A stretch of DNA of 64,000 nucleotides, taken from the NCBI RefSeq assembly GCF_041431415.1, contig NZ_CP107845.1:5828001-5892000 (forward strand). The letters are read 5' to 3'. The notes below the pieces were generated by a model. The model did not search any database and was not told the origin of the DNA. It was given only the letters and a program-made list of their open reading frames with translations. Source of the DNA: Streptomyces sp. NBC_00513 (GTDB lineage: Bacteria; Actinomycetota; Actinomycetes; Streptomycetales; Streptomycetaceae). A program made the position numbers and the translations under genes. Shown here one piece after another: positions 8,863 through 17,901 of this stretch; position 1 is the stretch's first letter, and each line of letters opens with the position of its first letter.

Positions 8863-9230
8863 GCGACACGCAACCCCGGGAAGAGCGCCTGTACCTGCTC
8901 CAGCGAAGGCTCGCCGAGTTCGCGGCGGCCCGCGACTGGGCCCCCTACCACACACCCAAGAACCTGGCCGTGGCCCTCAGTGTGGAGGCGTCCGAACTGG
9001 TCGAGATCTTCCAGTGGTTGACGCCCGAGCAGTCGGCGCGGGTCATGGAGAAGCCGGAAAGCGCGCACCGTGTGGCCGACGAGGTGGCCGACGTGCTCGC
9101 GTATCTGCTGCAATTCTGTGAGGTCCTCGGGGTGGATGTGCTGGACGCGCTCGCGGCGAAGATCGAGAGGAACGAGCTCCGTTTCCCGGCACCGGGCGGT
9201 TCGAGCCAGAATCGTCACTCTTCGGAGTGA
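8859..9230 (+). CDS. MazG-like nucleotide pyrophosphohydrolase
   Basis: 123 residues with the all-alpha NTP pyrophosphohydrolase pattern: NLAVALSVEASELVEIFQW carries the first metal-binding acidic motif and HRVADEVADVLAYLLQFCEVLGVD the second. Size and spacing fit the single-domain RS21-C6/dCTPase-like group, which hydrolyses non-canonical or excess dNTPs to dNMP and PPi. The ATG overlaps the stop of the upstream ATPase, so the two are probably made together. The preferred nucleotide is unknown. Confidence 0.88.
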   Translation: MSDTQPREERLYLLQRRLAEFAAARDWAPYHTPKNLAVALSVEASELVEIFQWLTPEQSARVMEKPESAHRVADEVADVLAYLLQFCEVLGVDVLDALAAKIERNELRFPAPGGSSQNRHSSE

Positions 9231-9352
9231 TGGCGTCGTCCACAACCATGTTTGTGTCCATAGATTTCCGAATACCCCTGGCTTTACTGGCTCGTTGCCT
9301 TCACTCTGGGTAGTGGAGAACGGTGGGATGTCGTGCGGACGGGGGACGGCAT

Positions 9353-9838
9353 ATGGATGCGGTACGGCTCATCGCGGCCGGCCGGCACGCGCTGGCACAG
9401 AGTGGGGCTGCGTGGGACATCGTGGGCGAGGCCTGGCAGGCCCAGGCGCTCGCCCAGGGGATAGGGAGCTGGCTGGCGGTCACCGGGCCGCCGGAACTCA
9501 GAGCGGAGTCACGGGGACTGGGAGAAGCGGGTGGTAGAGGCTGCGGAGTGCTCGACCGCGCGGCACTGCGGGGCGAGGGCAGCGCGCCCGAGCCGCCGCC
9601 GAGAGCGGCGCAACTGGCCGGGGTGGCGGATGTCCGGCAGGCGCTGCTGGGGCTCCAGGCGCTGCTCGGCGAGGTCGGCATAGCACTGGTCGGGGTGGCC
9701 TGCGGAACGGACGACGAGGGCCTGTACTGGCAGTGCATCGAGTCCATCGACGCGGCCGACGAGTCCAGCGACCGGGTGCGGGCGATACTGCGCAAGATGT
9801 CCGTCCGGGAGCGGGGTTCCGCGTCGGGCGTGTCCTGA
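9353..9838 (+). CDS. Conserved actinobacterial protein of unknown function (possibly DUF6099)
   Basis: 161 residues beginning MDAVRLIAAGRHALAQSG, preceded by a GGGGGA-type ribosome site. It is mostly helical, with no membrane segment or signal peptide. The region ADVRQALLGLQALLGEVGIALVGVAC followed by EEGLYWQCIESIDAADES-like residues is strongly conserved in streptomycetes as I remember the family (DUF6099), but its function is not known to me. An earlier in-frame start at 9323 is less likely because it has no ribosome site. Confidence 0.7.
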   Translation: MDAVRLIAAGRHALAQSGAAWDIVGEAWQAQALAQGIGSWLAVTGPPELRAESRGLGEAGGRGCGVLDRAALRGEGSAPEPPPRAAQLAGVADVRQALLGLQALLGEVGIALVGVACGTDDEGLYWQCIESIDAADESSDRVRAILRKMSVRERGSASGVS

Positions 9839-9904
9839 GCGACGAGGTTCCGGCGGCGGTGAGGCGGCGGTGAACCCGCGGGGTGTCGGCGGGGTGCCCG
9901 GGCC

Positions 9905-10018
9905 GGACTTCCAGCCGGGGTGCCGGGCCGGGGTGCCGGGGCGGGACTTCCAGCCGGGGTGCCGGGCCGGGGTGCCGGGGCGGGACTTCCGGGGCGGGCA
10001 CCCGGGCGGGACTTCCCG
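9905..10018. repeat. Three tandem copies of a 39-bp GC-rich unit in a 324-bp intergenic stretch
   Basis: Copies start at 9905, 9944 and 9983 with GGACTTCC and continue AGCCGGGGTGCCGGGCC; the third copy decays after a few bases, and GGACTTCC recurs once more at 10009. The interval 9839-10162 between two + strand genes otherwise shows no convincing gene. The 39-bp period would give a 13-residue Pro-rich repeat on the minus strand, but no start or ribosome site supports it. Confidence 0.85.
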
Positions 10019-10162
10019 AGTGGGCTGATCGGCGCGCGGGGCCGGCGGTTCGGCTCCGTCCGGGCGGCGATCCCGGTCCGGGCCGGTCGCCGGCGGGGTC
10101 GGGGTGGACCGTCCGGTTGACGGAGATTCACCCGGGCGGGGCTGGAGGGGCAGGATAGGAGC

Positions 10163-11086
10163 ATGGACCTCCGCATTTTCACCGAGCCCCAGCAGGGTGC
10201 GAGCTACGACACCCTGCTGACCGCCGCCAAGGCCACCGAGGACCTCGGCTTCGACGCGTTCTTCCGCTCCGACCACTATCTGCGGATGGGGTCGGCCGAC
10301 GGCCTGCCCGGTCCCACCGACGCCTGGATCACCCTCGCGGGCCTGGCCCGCGAGACCAGCCGGATCCGGCTGGGCACCTTGATGACTGCCGGTACCTTCC
10401 GGTTGCCCGGTGTCCTCGCCATCCAGGTGGCCCAGGTCGACCAGATGTCCGGCGGCCGTGTCGAACTCGGCCTGGGGGCGGGCTGGTTCGAGGACGAGCA
10501 CAAGGCGTACGGGATCCCCTTCCCGGCGGAGCGGATGGCCCGACTCGAAGAGCAGCTGGCCATCGTCACCGGACTGTGGGCCACCGCGCCCGGGGCCACC
10601 TTCGACTACCGGGGCACCCACTACCAGGTGGAGAACTCCCCGGCGCTGCCCAAGCCGGCCCAGGCCAAGGTGCCCGTCCTCATCGGCGGTCACGGAGCGA
10701 AGCGCACGCCCCGTCTCGCGGCCCGGTACGCCGACGAGTTCAACATGCCGTTCGCGTCGATCGCCGACAGCGAGCGGCAGTTCGGTCGGGTCCGGGCCGC
10801 CGCCGAGGAGGCGGGCCGCAAGCCCGGAGAGCTCGTCTACTCCAACGCGCTCGTGGTCTGTGTGGGCAGGGACGACGCCGAGGTGGCCCGCCGGGCCGCG
10901 GCGATCGGCCGCGAGGTGGACGAGCTCAAGGCCAACGGCCTGGCCGGTTCACCGGCCGAGGTCGTCGAGAAGATCGGCGCGTACGGGGCCATCGGCGCCT
11001 CCCGGATCTACCTCCAACTCCTCGACCTCGACGACCTGGACCACCTGGAGCTGATCTCCGCCCAGGTGCTGTCCCAGCTCGGCTGA
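10163..11086 (+). CDS. LLM-class F420-dependent oxidoreductase
   Basis: 307-residue luciferase-fold oxidoreductase. The N-terminus (LRIFTEPQQGASYDTLL), SGGRVELGLGAGWFEDEH (around 103-120) and VPVLIGGHGAKRTPRLAARYAD (around 171-192) are hallmarks of the actinobacterial F420-dependent subgroup. It probably reduces or oxidises an unknown small molecule with coenzyme F420. It is followed after 14 bases by a homocysteine S-methyltransferase gene, so co-transcription is likely, but the pairing does not identify a substrate. Confidence 0.88.
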   Translation: MDLRIFTEPQQGASYDTLLTAAKATEDLGFDAFFRSDHYLRMGSADGLPGPTDAWITLAGLARETSRIRLGTLMTAGTFRLPGVLAIQVAQVDQMSGGRVELGLGAGWFEDEHKAYGIPFPAERMARLEEQLAIVTGLWATAPGATFDYRGTHYQVENSPALPKPAQAKVPVLIGGHGAKRTPRLAARYADEFNMPFASIADSERQFGRVRAAAEEAGRKPGELVYSNALVVCVGRDDAEVARRAAAIGREVDELKANGLAGSPAEVVEKIGAYGAIGASRIYLQLLDLDDLDHLELISAQVLSQLG

Positions 11087-11100
11087 AGGAGGCGGATCCG

Positions 11101-12009
11101 ATGCCCCGTGCCCGCGAGCCGCTCGCCGAAGCCCTGGCGGGCGCCACCGTGCTCTTGGACGGCGGGCTGAGCAACCAGCTCGCCGCCGAGGGCTGCGACC
11201 TGTCCGGCGGCCTCTGGACGGGCCGGGTGCTCGCCGAGCGGCCGGACCTGATCGAGGCCGCCCACACGGCCTACGCGCGGGCCGGCGCCCAGGTGCTGAT
11301 CACCGCGAGCTACCAGGTCGGGTACGAGGCCTTCGCCGCCCGGGGGTACGGGCGGGACCGGACCACGGCCCTGCTGGGGCGCAGCGTGCGGCTGGCCGCG
11401 ACCGCCGCCGAAGCCGCCGAGCGGGACGTCTGGGTGGCCGCGAGCGTCGGCCCGTACGGGGCGGTGCTCGCGGACGGTTCCGAGTACCGCGGCCGCTACG
11501 GCCTCGGGGTGCGCGAGCTGGTCGACTTCCACCGGCCCCGCATCGAGGCGCTGTGGGCGGCCGGACCGGACGTGCTGGCCCTGGAGACCGTCCCGGACAC
11601 CGTCGAGGCCGAGGCGCTGCTCACGGTCGTGGCGGAGACGGGCGCCGCCGCCTGGTTGAGCTACACGCCGGCCGGCGGCCGGACCCGGGCCGGTCAGCCG
11701 CTCGCCGAGGCCTTCGCCCTGGCCGCCGGGGTGCCCGGGATCATCGCGGTCGGGGTCAACTGCTGCGACCCGCGGGACGTGCTGCCGTCCCTGCGGGTCG
11801 CGGCCGAGGCCACCGGGAAACCACTCGTGGCCTACCCGAACGACGGCTCCGTGTGGCAGGCCGACACCGACACCTGGCAGACCCCGGCCACGCCGCCCCC
11901 CTGGCCCGTGGCGGACTGGCGCGCCGCCGGCGCCCGACTCGTCGGAGGCTGCTGCCGCATCGGCCCGGCCGAGATCGCGGCCCTGGCCGGGCGACTGCGG
12001 CTGGGGTAG
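11101..12009 (+). CDS. mmuM: Homocysteine S-methyltransferase
   Basis: 302 residues of the zinc-dependent homocysteine S-methyltransferase family (MmuM/YagD). It converts homocysteine to methionine using S-methylmethionine or S-adenosylmethionine. LLDGGLSNQLAAEG opens the barrel, and the zinc ligands are the Cys in GVNCCDP (around residue 220) and the adjacent pair in GGCCRIGP (around 282). ATG follows AAGGAGG at the normal distance. The family assignment is firm; the methyl donor is inferred. Confidence 0.93.
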   Translation: MPRAREPLAEALAGATVLLDGGLSNQLAAEGCDLSGGLWTGRVLAERPDLIEAAHTAYARAGAQVLITASYQVGYEAFAARGYGRDRTTALLGRSVRLAATAAEAAERDVWVAASVGPYGAVLADGSEYRGRYGLGVRELVDFHRPRIEALWAAGPDVLALETVPDTVEAEALLTVVAETGAAAWLSYTPAGGRTRAGQPLAEAFALAAGVPGIIAVGVNCCDPRDVLPSLRVAAEATGKPLVAYPNDGSVWQADTDTWQTPATPPPWPVADWRAAGARLVGGCCRIGPAEIAALAGRLRLG

Positions 12010-12046
12010 GACACCACAGGCTAGGTAGGCGCCCCCGCCCGGAGGG

Positions 12047-12931
12047 CTACTCGCAGGCGATGCCGTCGCCGTCCCGGTCGAGGTGACGGCCGTAGCCGGG
12101 GTCGCCTCGCCGGATGGGGGCGGCGCCGGCGGCCCGCACGGCGGCGCAGTTCCGGTAGGAGACGTCTCCTCCGCCGGTCGAGGAGCCGCCATCGGTCGAG
12201 GAGCCGCCGGTCGTGGTCGACGATCCGCCGCCGGTCGAGGACGAGCCGCCGCCCGTGCCGGAGGAGCCGCCACCGGTCGTCGAGGAGCCCGAACTCGACG
12301 CGGAACCCCCGCCGTTCGAGTCGTCGGCGGGCTCGGTGGGGGTCGGCTTCGGCTTCGGCTTCGGGTGGAGCACGGCGCCGACCGACGCCGGGCAGGCGGT
12401 GCCCGGTGCGACGAGGTGGACGTCCGTGCCTGCGGTGTCCGCGGCGAGTCGTGTGCCCGCGCCCAGGCCCTGGAAGCAGACGAGCCAAGTGGTGTGGTCC
12501 GCGGGGAGGGGGACGTCCGCGTACGCGCTACGAGCGGTCAACTCGCCCTTGATCAGGGCCTCGACCGCCTTCTCCGCCGCACCGAACGGCTTGCCGACGA
12601 CCGCCGGCATCACGGGCTCGGCGCTCGGGGTGGGCGTGGGGCTCGGGCTCGCCGAGGGGGTGGCGGCGGGGGAGGTCGTGGCGACCGCGGCGGCCTTCGG
12701 CTTCGCGTCGTCGACGGGCTCCTTCGGCGGGTCCGACAGCATCACGATCAGGAACCACACACCGGACAGGACGGTGGCGACGATCTTCTGTGTCCGGTTC
12801 CAGCGGCTCGTCCAGGCGAGGACGATGCCCGCCGGGGGCAGCAGGACCAGGGCGCCGATGATCAGCGCGGGGTGCTGCCACCACCGTCTGACGGGGTGGA
12901 CGGGCGCGTAGGCGTGGGGTGGCGGGTACAT
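12047..12931 (-). CDS. Membrane protein with extracellular PASTA-like and excalibur domains
   Basis: 294 residues. Two adjacent membrane helices (HPALIIGALVLLPPAGIVLA and KIVATVLSGVWFLIVML) lead into a Pro/Thr/Ser linker. Next comes a segment resembling a PASTA domain (PAVVGKPFGAAEKAVEALI), a long Gly/Ser/Thr linker, and a C-terminal excalibur domain (YRNCAAVRAAG ... DRDGDGIACE) whose DxDxDG motif should bind calcium. ATG at 12931 was preferred because GGGAGA precedes it. Probable cell-surface protein; the partner is unknown. Its low-complexity linker is written in GCC/GGC/TCG-type repeats. Confidence 0.85.
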   Translation of the reverse strand: MYPPPHAYAPVHPVRRWWQHPALIIGALVLLPPAGIVLAWTSRWNRTQKIVATVLSGVWFLIVMLSDPPKEPVDDAKPKAAAVATTSPAATPSASPSPTPTPSAEPVMPAVVGKPFGAAEKAVEALIKGELTARSAYADVPLPADHTTWLVCFQGLGAGTRLAADTAGTDVHLVAPGTACPASVGAVLHPKPKPKPTPTEPADDSNGGGSASSSGSSTTGGGSSGTGGGSSSTGGGSSTTTGGSSTDGGSSTGGGDVSYRNCAAVRAAGAAPIRRGDPGYGRHLDRDGDGIACE

Positions 12932-13066
12932 GGTTCTCCCGGAAGGCACGAGATGGAATGTCGTTCAAAGAAGCGACAATGCCAAACCAGGCCGCCCGGT
13001 GTACGGGGAATGGGACGGAAGGCGGATCGAGCAGGGGGAGGGACGCTTCCCCCGACCGGAATTCCG

Positions 13067-13096
13067 TTGTCCGGGAAGCCGCGATCCACACATACT
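13067..13096 (+). promoter_or_regulatory. Candidate promoter for the hen1-pnkp operon, leaderless type
   Basis: TTGTCC (13067-13072), an 18-bp spacer, then CATACT (13091-13096). The ATG of hen1 follows 7 bases after the -10, exactly where transcription should begin, and no Shine-Dalgarno sequence is present. A leaderless mRNA is therefore likely. Confidence 0.5.
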
Positions 13097-13103
13097 CGAC
13101 CGC

Positions 13104-14642
13104 ATGTTCCTGACGATCTCCACGACCGGCACCGCCGCACGTCCCGCCACCGACCTGGGCTTTCTGCTGCACAAGCATCCCGGGAAGGCGCAGGCGTTCT
13201 CCACCTCCCACGGCACCGCGCACGTCTTCTACCCCGTGGCGTCGGACGAGGAGTGCACCGCGGCGCTGCTGCTGGAAGTGGACCCCGTCGCGCTCGTGCG
13301 CCGCGGGCAGGGCAAGGGGCGGGGCGGAGCACCGGACGTGGCCCTCGCGCAGTACGTCAACGACCGTCCGTACGCCGCGTCCTCGCTGCTGGCCGTCGCG
13401 CTCAGCGGGGTCTTCCGCAGTGCCCTCAAGGGCCAGTGCCTCGCCCGCCCTGAGCTGCCGGAGCAGATCCGGCCGCTGCGGATCGAGATCCCGGCGCTGC
13501 CCGCCCGCGGCGGGGAGGAGCTGGTACGCCGGCTGTTCGGCCCGTTGGGCTGGGAGTCCGTCGGCGTGACGCGCGTACCCCTCGACGAACGGTTCCCCGA
13601 GTGGGGCGACTCCCGGTACGTACGCCTCGTGCTGGAGGGCGAGTTGCGCCTCGCCGACGCGCTCCGTCAGCTGTACGTCCTGCTGCCCGTGCTCGACGAC
13701 GCCAAGCACTACTGGGTGGCGCCCGACGAGGTGGACAAGCTGCTGCGCGCCGGTGACGGCTGGCTCGCCGGGCACCCCGAGAACGGCCTCATCACCGCCC
13801 GCTACCTCGCCCGCCACAAGAGGCTCACCCAGGACGCCCTGGAACGCCTGGAGCTGGTCCGCCTCGCCGAGGTGGACGGCAGCGAGGTCGAGGAGATCGA
13901 CAACGCCGTGGACGAGACGAAGGACACCGAGGAGCGTCCGGTGCCGCTCGCGGTGCGACGCCGCGAGGCGATCCTCGACGCGCTGCGCACCGCCGGCGCG
14001 GCCCGCGTCCTCGACCTGGGCTGCGGCCAGGGGCAGTTGCTGCAGGCCCTGCTCAAGGACGTGTCCTTCACGGAGGTCGTCGGCGTGGACGTGTCCATGC
14101 GGGCGCTCGGCACCGCCGTCAAGCGGCTGCGGCCGGAGCGGATGGGGGAGCGGCAGAGTTCCCGACTCACCCTCCTCCAGGGCTCCCTGGCGTACACCGA
14201 CAAGCGGCTGGCGGGCTATGACGCGGCCGTCCTCAGCGAGGTCATCGAGCACGTGGACCTGCCCCGGCTGCCCGCGCTGGAGTACACCGTCTTCGGCGCG
14301 GCCCGCCCGCGCACGGTCCTGGTGACCACCCCGAACGTCGAGTACAACGTCCGCTGGGAGTCCCTGCCCGCCGGGCACGTCCGGCACGGCGACCACCGCT
14401 TCGAATGGACCCGGGAGGAGTTCCGCGCCTGGGCGGACCGGGTCGCCGGGCGGCACGGCTACTCCGTCACCCACGCGCCCGTCGGGGACGAGGACCCGCA
14501 GGTCGGGCCGCCGACCCAGATGGCCGTCTTCACCCGCGAGGACGGCGCCGCGGCCGAGGCGACCCACGCCGGCAGGAACACCCACACCCACATCGACACC
14601 CACACCCACACAGACACCCCGAAGGAGGGCGAGGCAGCATGA
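13104..14642 (+). CDS. hen1: 3'-terminal RNA ribose 2'-O-methyltransferase Hen1
   Basis: 512 residues. The N-terminal bacterial-Hen1 domain (about 1-240) starts MFLTISTTGTAA, and the C-terminal SAM-dependent methyltransferase has VLDLGCGQGQ near 301-310 and the metal-binding Hen1 signature SEVIEHVD near 377, plus RHGDHRFEWTREEF. Bacterial Hen1 2'-O-methylates the 3' end of a cleaved RNA before Pnkp seals it, protecting the repaired site from renewed cutting. The tail is unusual: HTHIDTHTHTDT, a His/Thr repeat in the last 20 residues encoded by a CACACC-type DNA repeat. The stop overlaps the pnkp start (ATGA at 14639-14642). Confidence 0.93.
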   Translation: MFLTISTTGTAARPATDLGFLLHKHPGKAQAFSTSHGTAHVFYPVASDEECTAALLLEVDPVALVRRGQGKGRGGAPDVALAQYVNDRPYAASSLLAVALSGVFRSALKGQCLARPELPEQIRPLRIEIPALPARGGEELVRRLFGPLGWESVGVTRVPLDERFPEWGDSRYVRLVLEGELRLADALRQLYVLLPVLDDAKHYWVAPDEVDKLLRAGDGWLAGHPENGLITARYLARHKRLTQDALERLELVRLAEVDGSEVEEIDNAVDETKDTEERPVPLAVRRREAILDALRTAGAARVLDLGCGQGQLLQALLKDVSFTEVVGVDVSMRALGTAVKRLRPERMGERQSSRLTLLQGSLAYTDKRLAGYDAAVLSEVIEHVDLPRLPALEYTVFGAARPRTVLVTTPNVEYNVRWESLPAGHVRHGDHRFEWTREEFRAWADRVAGRHGYSVTHAPVGDEDPQVGPPTQMAVFTREDGAAAEATHAGRNTHTHIDTHTHTDTPKEGEAA

Positions 14643-17227
14643 CCACCGAAGACGGCACCACCGCCACCGAAGACGGCGCCACCACCACCGACCGGGGGCG
14701 CGTGCTCCCCGTCACCGATCTGTCCCTCGTCGTGCTCATCGGCGCCACCGGATCGGGCAAGTCCACCTTCGCCCGCAGGCACTTCAAGCCGACCGAGGTC
14801 ATCTCCTCCGACTTCTGCCGCGGTCTGGTGGCCGACGACGAGAACGACCAGAGCGCGAGCAAGGACGCCTTCGACGTCCTGCACCACATCGCCGGCAAGC
14901 GGCTCGCCGCGGGTCGCCTCACCGTGGTCGACGCGACGAGCGTGCAGCAGGAGTCCCGCCGGCAGCTGGTCCGGCTGGCCCGCGAGCACGACGTCCTGCC
15001 CATCGCCATCGTCCTCGACCTGCCCGAGGAGGTCTGCGCGGAACGCAACGCCACCCGCCCCGACCGGGCCGGGATGCCGCGCCAGGTCATCCAGCGGCAC
15101 CGGCGCGAACTGCGCCGCTCGCTGCGCGGACTGGAGCGCGAGGGGTTCCGCAAGGTCCACGTCCTGCGCAGCGTCGAGGAGGTCGAGACGGCCGAGGTGG
15201 TGTTGGAGAAGCGCTACAACGACCTCACCCACCTCACCGGCCCCTTCGACATCATCGGCGACGTCCACGGGTGCGCGTCCGAGCTGGAGACCCTGCTCAC
15301 CACACTCGGCTACGAGGACGGCGTCCACCCCGAGGGCCGCACCGCCGTCTTCGTCGGCGACCTCGTCGACCGGGGCCCGGACAGCCCCGGGGTCCTGCGC
15401 CGCGTCATGGGCATGGTCGGCTCGGGCAACGCCCTGTGCGTACCTGGGAACCACGAGAACAAGCTGGGCCGCCACCTCAAGGGATCCGACGTCCGCCGGA
15501 CCCACGGCCTGGCCGAGACCATCGAGCAGCTCGCCCGCGAGCCGGAGGAGTTCGTCCGGGAGGTCCGCACGTTCATCGCCGGTCTCGTCAGCCACTACGT
15601 GCTCGACGGCGGCCGGCTGGTGGTCTGCCACGCCGGGCTGCCGGAGAAGTACCACGGCCGGACCTCCGGCCGGGTCCGCTCGCACGCCCTGTACGGCGAG
15701 ACCACCGGCGAGACCGACGAGTTCGGCCTGCCCGTGCGCTACCCGTGGGCGGAGGACTACCGGGGCAAGGCCGTCGTGGTCTACGGCCACACCCCGGTCC
15801 CGAACACGGCCTGGATCAACAACACCATCTGTCTCGACACCGGCGCGGTCTTCGGCGGGAAGATGACCGCCCTGCGCTGGCCCGAGCGCGAACTCGTCGA
15901 CGTACCGGCCGAGAAGGTCTGGTACGAGCCGGTCAAGCCGCTCGCCGCCGAGACCCCGGGCGGACACGACGGACGACCGCTGGACCTGAACGACGTCATC
16001 GGCCGCCGGATCGTCGAGACCCGGCACCTGGGCAACGTCAACGTGCGCGAGGAGAACGCGGCGGCGGCCCTGGAGGTCATGAGCCGCTTCGCGGTGGACC
16101 CGCGGCTGCTCCCGTACCTGCCGCCCACGATGGCGCCCACGGCCACCTCGCGGCAGGACGGCTACCTGGAACACCCCGCCGAGGCCTTCGAGCAGTACCG
16201 GAAGGACGGCGTCGAGCGGGTGGTGTGCGAGGAGAAGCACATGGGCTCCCGCGCCACCGTCCTGGTGTGCCGGGACGCCGAGGCCGCCCGCGAGCGGTTC
16301 GGCGTGGACGGCCCCACGGGCTCCGTCCACACCCGCACCGGGCGCCCCTTCTTCCACGACCCCGAGGTCACCGAGGAGGTGCTCACCCGGATCCGCCGGG
16401 CGATCACCGACGCCGGGACGTGGGAGGAGCTCGACACGGACTGGCTGCTCCTCGACGGGGAACTGCTGCCCTGGTCGCTGAAGTCCACCGGCCTGCTGCG
16501 CAACCAGTACGCCGCCGTGGGCGCCGCCTCCCGCGCCGTGTTCCCCGACGCCCTCGCCGCCCTGGAGGCGGCCGGGGCCCGGGGCGTGGACACCGCCGCG
16601 TTGACCGCCCGCCAGCGCGAACGTGCCGGCGACGCGGCCCTGTTCACCGACGCGTACCGGCGCTACTGCTGGAGCACCGACGGGCTGGACGGCGTACGGT
16701 TCGCGCCGTTCCAGGTCCTGGCGGCCGCCGGGCGCTCGCTGGCCGCCGTGCCGCACGACGAGCAGCTGGCCCTCCTGGACCGGCTCGTCGCCGCCGACGA
16801 GGCCGCCGGCACCGGGCTGTTGCGCCGCACGGGCCGGATCGTGGTCGACACCGGCGACGAGGCCTCCGTGCGGGCGGGCACCGACTGGTGGCTGGACCTC
16901 ACCGCCGCCGGCGGCGAGGGGATGGTCGTCAAACCGCTCGTGGCGTACGCCAGGGACGGCAAGGGGCGCCTGGTCCAGCCGGGGGTGAAGGTGCGCGGGC
17001 GCGAGTACCTGCGGATCATCTACGGTCCGGAGTACACGCGCCCGGACAACCTGGAGCGGCTGCGCGGGCGGTTCCTCGGCCACAAGCGTTCGCTCGCCCT
17101 GCGCGAGTACGCCCTGGGGTTGGAGGCGTTGGACCGGCTGGCGGCCGGGGAGCCGCTGTGGCGGGTGCACGAGGCGGTGTTCGCCGTCCTGGCGTTGGAG
17201 TCGGAGCCGGTCGACCCGCGGCTGTGA
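14639..17227 (+). CDS. pnkp: Polynucleotide kinase-phosphatase Pnkp
   Basis: 862-residue three-domain RNA end-healing enzyme. The 5'-kinase domain has Walker A GATGSGKST near residues 34-42. The metallophosphatase domain has GDVHGC (about 207), GDLVDRGPDS (about 240), GNHENK (about 270) and CHAGLP. The ligase-like adenylyltransferase domain has the nucleotidyl Lys in EKHMGSRATV (about residue 532). It makes 5'-phosphate and 3'-OH ends at cleaved RNA and, together with Hen1, joins them. The first 24 residues (TTEDGTTATEDGATTTD) are a low-complexity extension. It is translationally coupled to hen1. Length agrees with Clostridium-type Pnkp (about 870). Confidence 0.95.
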   Translation: MTTEDGTTATEDGATTTDRGRVLPVTDLSLVVLIGATGSGKSTFARRHFKPTEVISSDFCRGLVADDENDQSASKDAFDVLHHIAGKRLAAGRLTVVDATSVQQESRRQLVRLAREHDVLPIAIVLDLPEEVCAERNATRPDRAGMPRQVIQRHRRELRRSLRGLEREGFRKVHVLRSVEEVETAEVVLEKRYNDLTHLTGPFDIIGDVHGCASELETLLTTLGYEDGVHPEGRTAVFVGDLVDRGPDSPGVLRRVMGMVGSGNALCVPGNHENKLGRHLKGSDVRRTHGLAETIEQLAREPEEFVREVRTFIAGLVSHYVLDGGRLVVCHAGLPEKYHGRTSGRVRSHALYGETTGETDEFGLPVRYPWAEDYRGKAVVVYGHTPVPNTAWINNTICLDTGAVFGGKMTALRWPERELVDVPAEKVWYEPVKPLAAETPGGHDGRPLDLNDVIGRRIVETRHLGNVNVREENAAAALEVMSRFAVDPRLLPYLPPTMAPTATSRQDGYLEHPAEAFEQYRKDGVERVVCEEKHMGSRATVLVCRDAEAARERFGVDGPTGSVHTRTGRPFFHDPEVTEEVLTRIRRAITDAGTWEELDTDWLLLDGELLPWSLKSTGLLRNQYAAVGAASRAVFPDALAALEAAGARGVDTAALTARQRERAGDAALFTDAYRRYCWSTDGLDGVRFAPFQVLAAAGRSLAAVPHDEQLALLDRLVAADEAAGTGLLRRTGRIVVDTGDEASVRAGTDWWLDLTAAGGEGMVVKPLVAYARDGKGRLVQPGVKVRGREYLRIIYGPEYTRPDNLERLRGRFLGHKRSLALREYALGLEALDRLAAGEPLWRVHEAVFAVLALESEPVDPRL

Positions 17228-17270
17228 CCCCGCGCGGGCCGGGCCGCCCGTACGGCGCGTAAAGCAAGGG

Positions 17271-17304
17271 CCCCCGTACGGCCTCGAATTAGGTCGTATG
17301 GGGG
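17271..17304. terminator. Stem-loop after pnkp
   Basis: CCCCCGTACG (17271-17280) pairs with CGTATGGGGG (17295-17304), ten pairs including one G-U, around a 14-base loop. It lies 44 bases after pnkp and about 95 before the next gene. It is read as the operon terminator, although no U-tract follows and a regulatory role for the next gene is possible. Confidence 0.5.
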
Positions 17305-17397
17305 AACTTTCGCGGAGAACTCCGGGAAAACCACCGGCGGGATCGTTCATCCAGGGCAGCGGAACGTCCGCGACCCCGAAAGGACGGAACCCCACCT

Positions 17398-17901
17398 ATG
17401 AAGATGACCGCGCGCGGAAGCATTGCGGCGCTCATGACCTGTATGGCGGCGGCCGGCGCGACCACCCCGGCCCTGGCCGACGCGGTACCCGTCGCCGTCC
17501 CGCTTGAGGCCGTCGAGACCACGCTGGGCGTGGACACCCCGCGTGTGGCCACCGGCGTTCCGGTGCCGGTCGTCGGCGCCCCCGAGGCCCCGCGCCACCA
17601 CACGGGAGACCTGCTTCCGACCCCACTGCTCCCGGTGGTCCCGATCGGCACCGACCTCGGTCACACCCTCGTGACCTCCCCGGTGCCGAACCTGGCGGGC
17701 AGCCCCGAGACGGACGGCGAGGGTTCGGTGGAGGCCCCCTCGACGACCCTGCACGCCAAGAGCCCCGGCGCGGTGATCGGCGCCCCGCTGACCATGCCGG
17801 ACGGGAGCAACTACGGGCTCCCGCGCCTCACCACCCCGAAGCTGGGTCTGACCGCCCCCGAGCTCACCGGTGCCCCGGCGGCGCTTCTCGGCCTGCGCTG
17901 A
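17398..17901 (+). CDS. Small secreted protein of unknown function
   Basis: 167 residues with a clear signal peptide ([20 protein letters not shown], likely cleavage after ALA near residue 28). The mature part is Pro/Val/Leu-rich and low in charge, with repeats of short PVP, PLLP and LTTPKLG segments and no Cys. ATG at 17398 follows AAAGGA. I recognise no domain; streptomycetes encode several such secreted Pro-rich proteins. The 3' end, including the stop codon region, was tandemly duplicated (see the repeat at 17883). Confidence 0.7.
   Translation: MKMTARGSIAALMTCMAAAGATTPALADAVPVAVPLEAVETTLGVDTPRVATGVPVPVVGAPEAPRHHTGDLLPTPLLPVVPIGTDLGHTLVTSPVPNLAGSPETDGEGSVEAPSTTLHAKSPGAVIGAPLTMPDGSNYGLPRLTTPKLGLTAPELTGAPAALLGLR

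Noticed and set aside
9905..10018. CRISPR-like array
   Set aside because: Units are directly abutting with no unique spacers, and no cas genes are present; the same holds for the arrays at 20346 and 62357.
14459..17395. Very long minus-strand open frame (over 900 codons) opposite pnkp
   Set aside because: It is the GC-bias shadow of the pnkp gene: no ribosome site, composition dominated by Gly/Val/Arg/Asp typical of antisense frames, and no domain recognised, while the + strand encodes a complete Pnkp.
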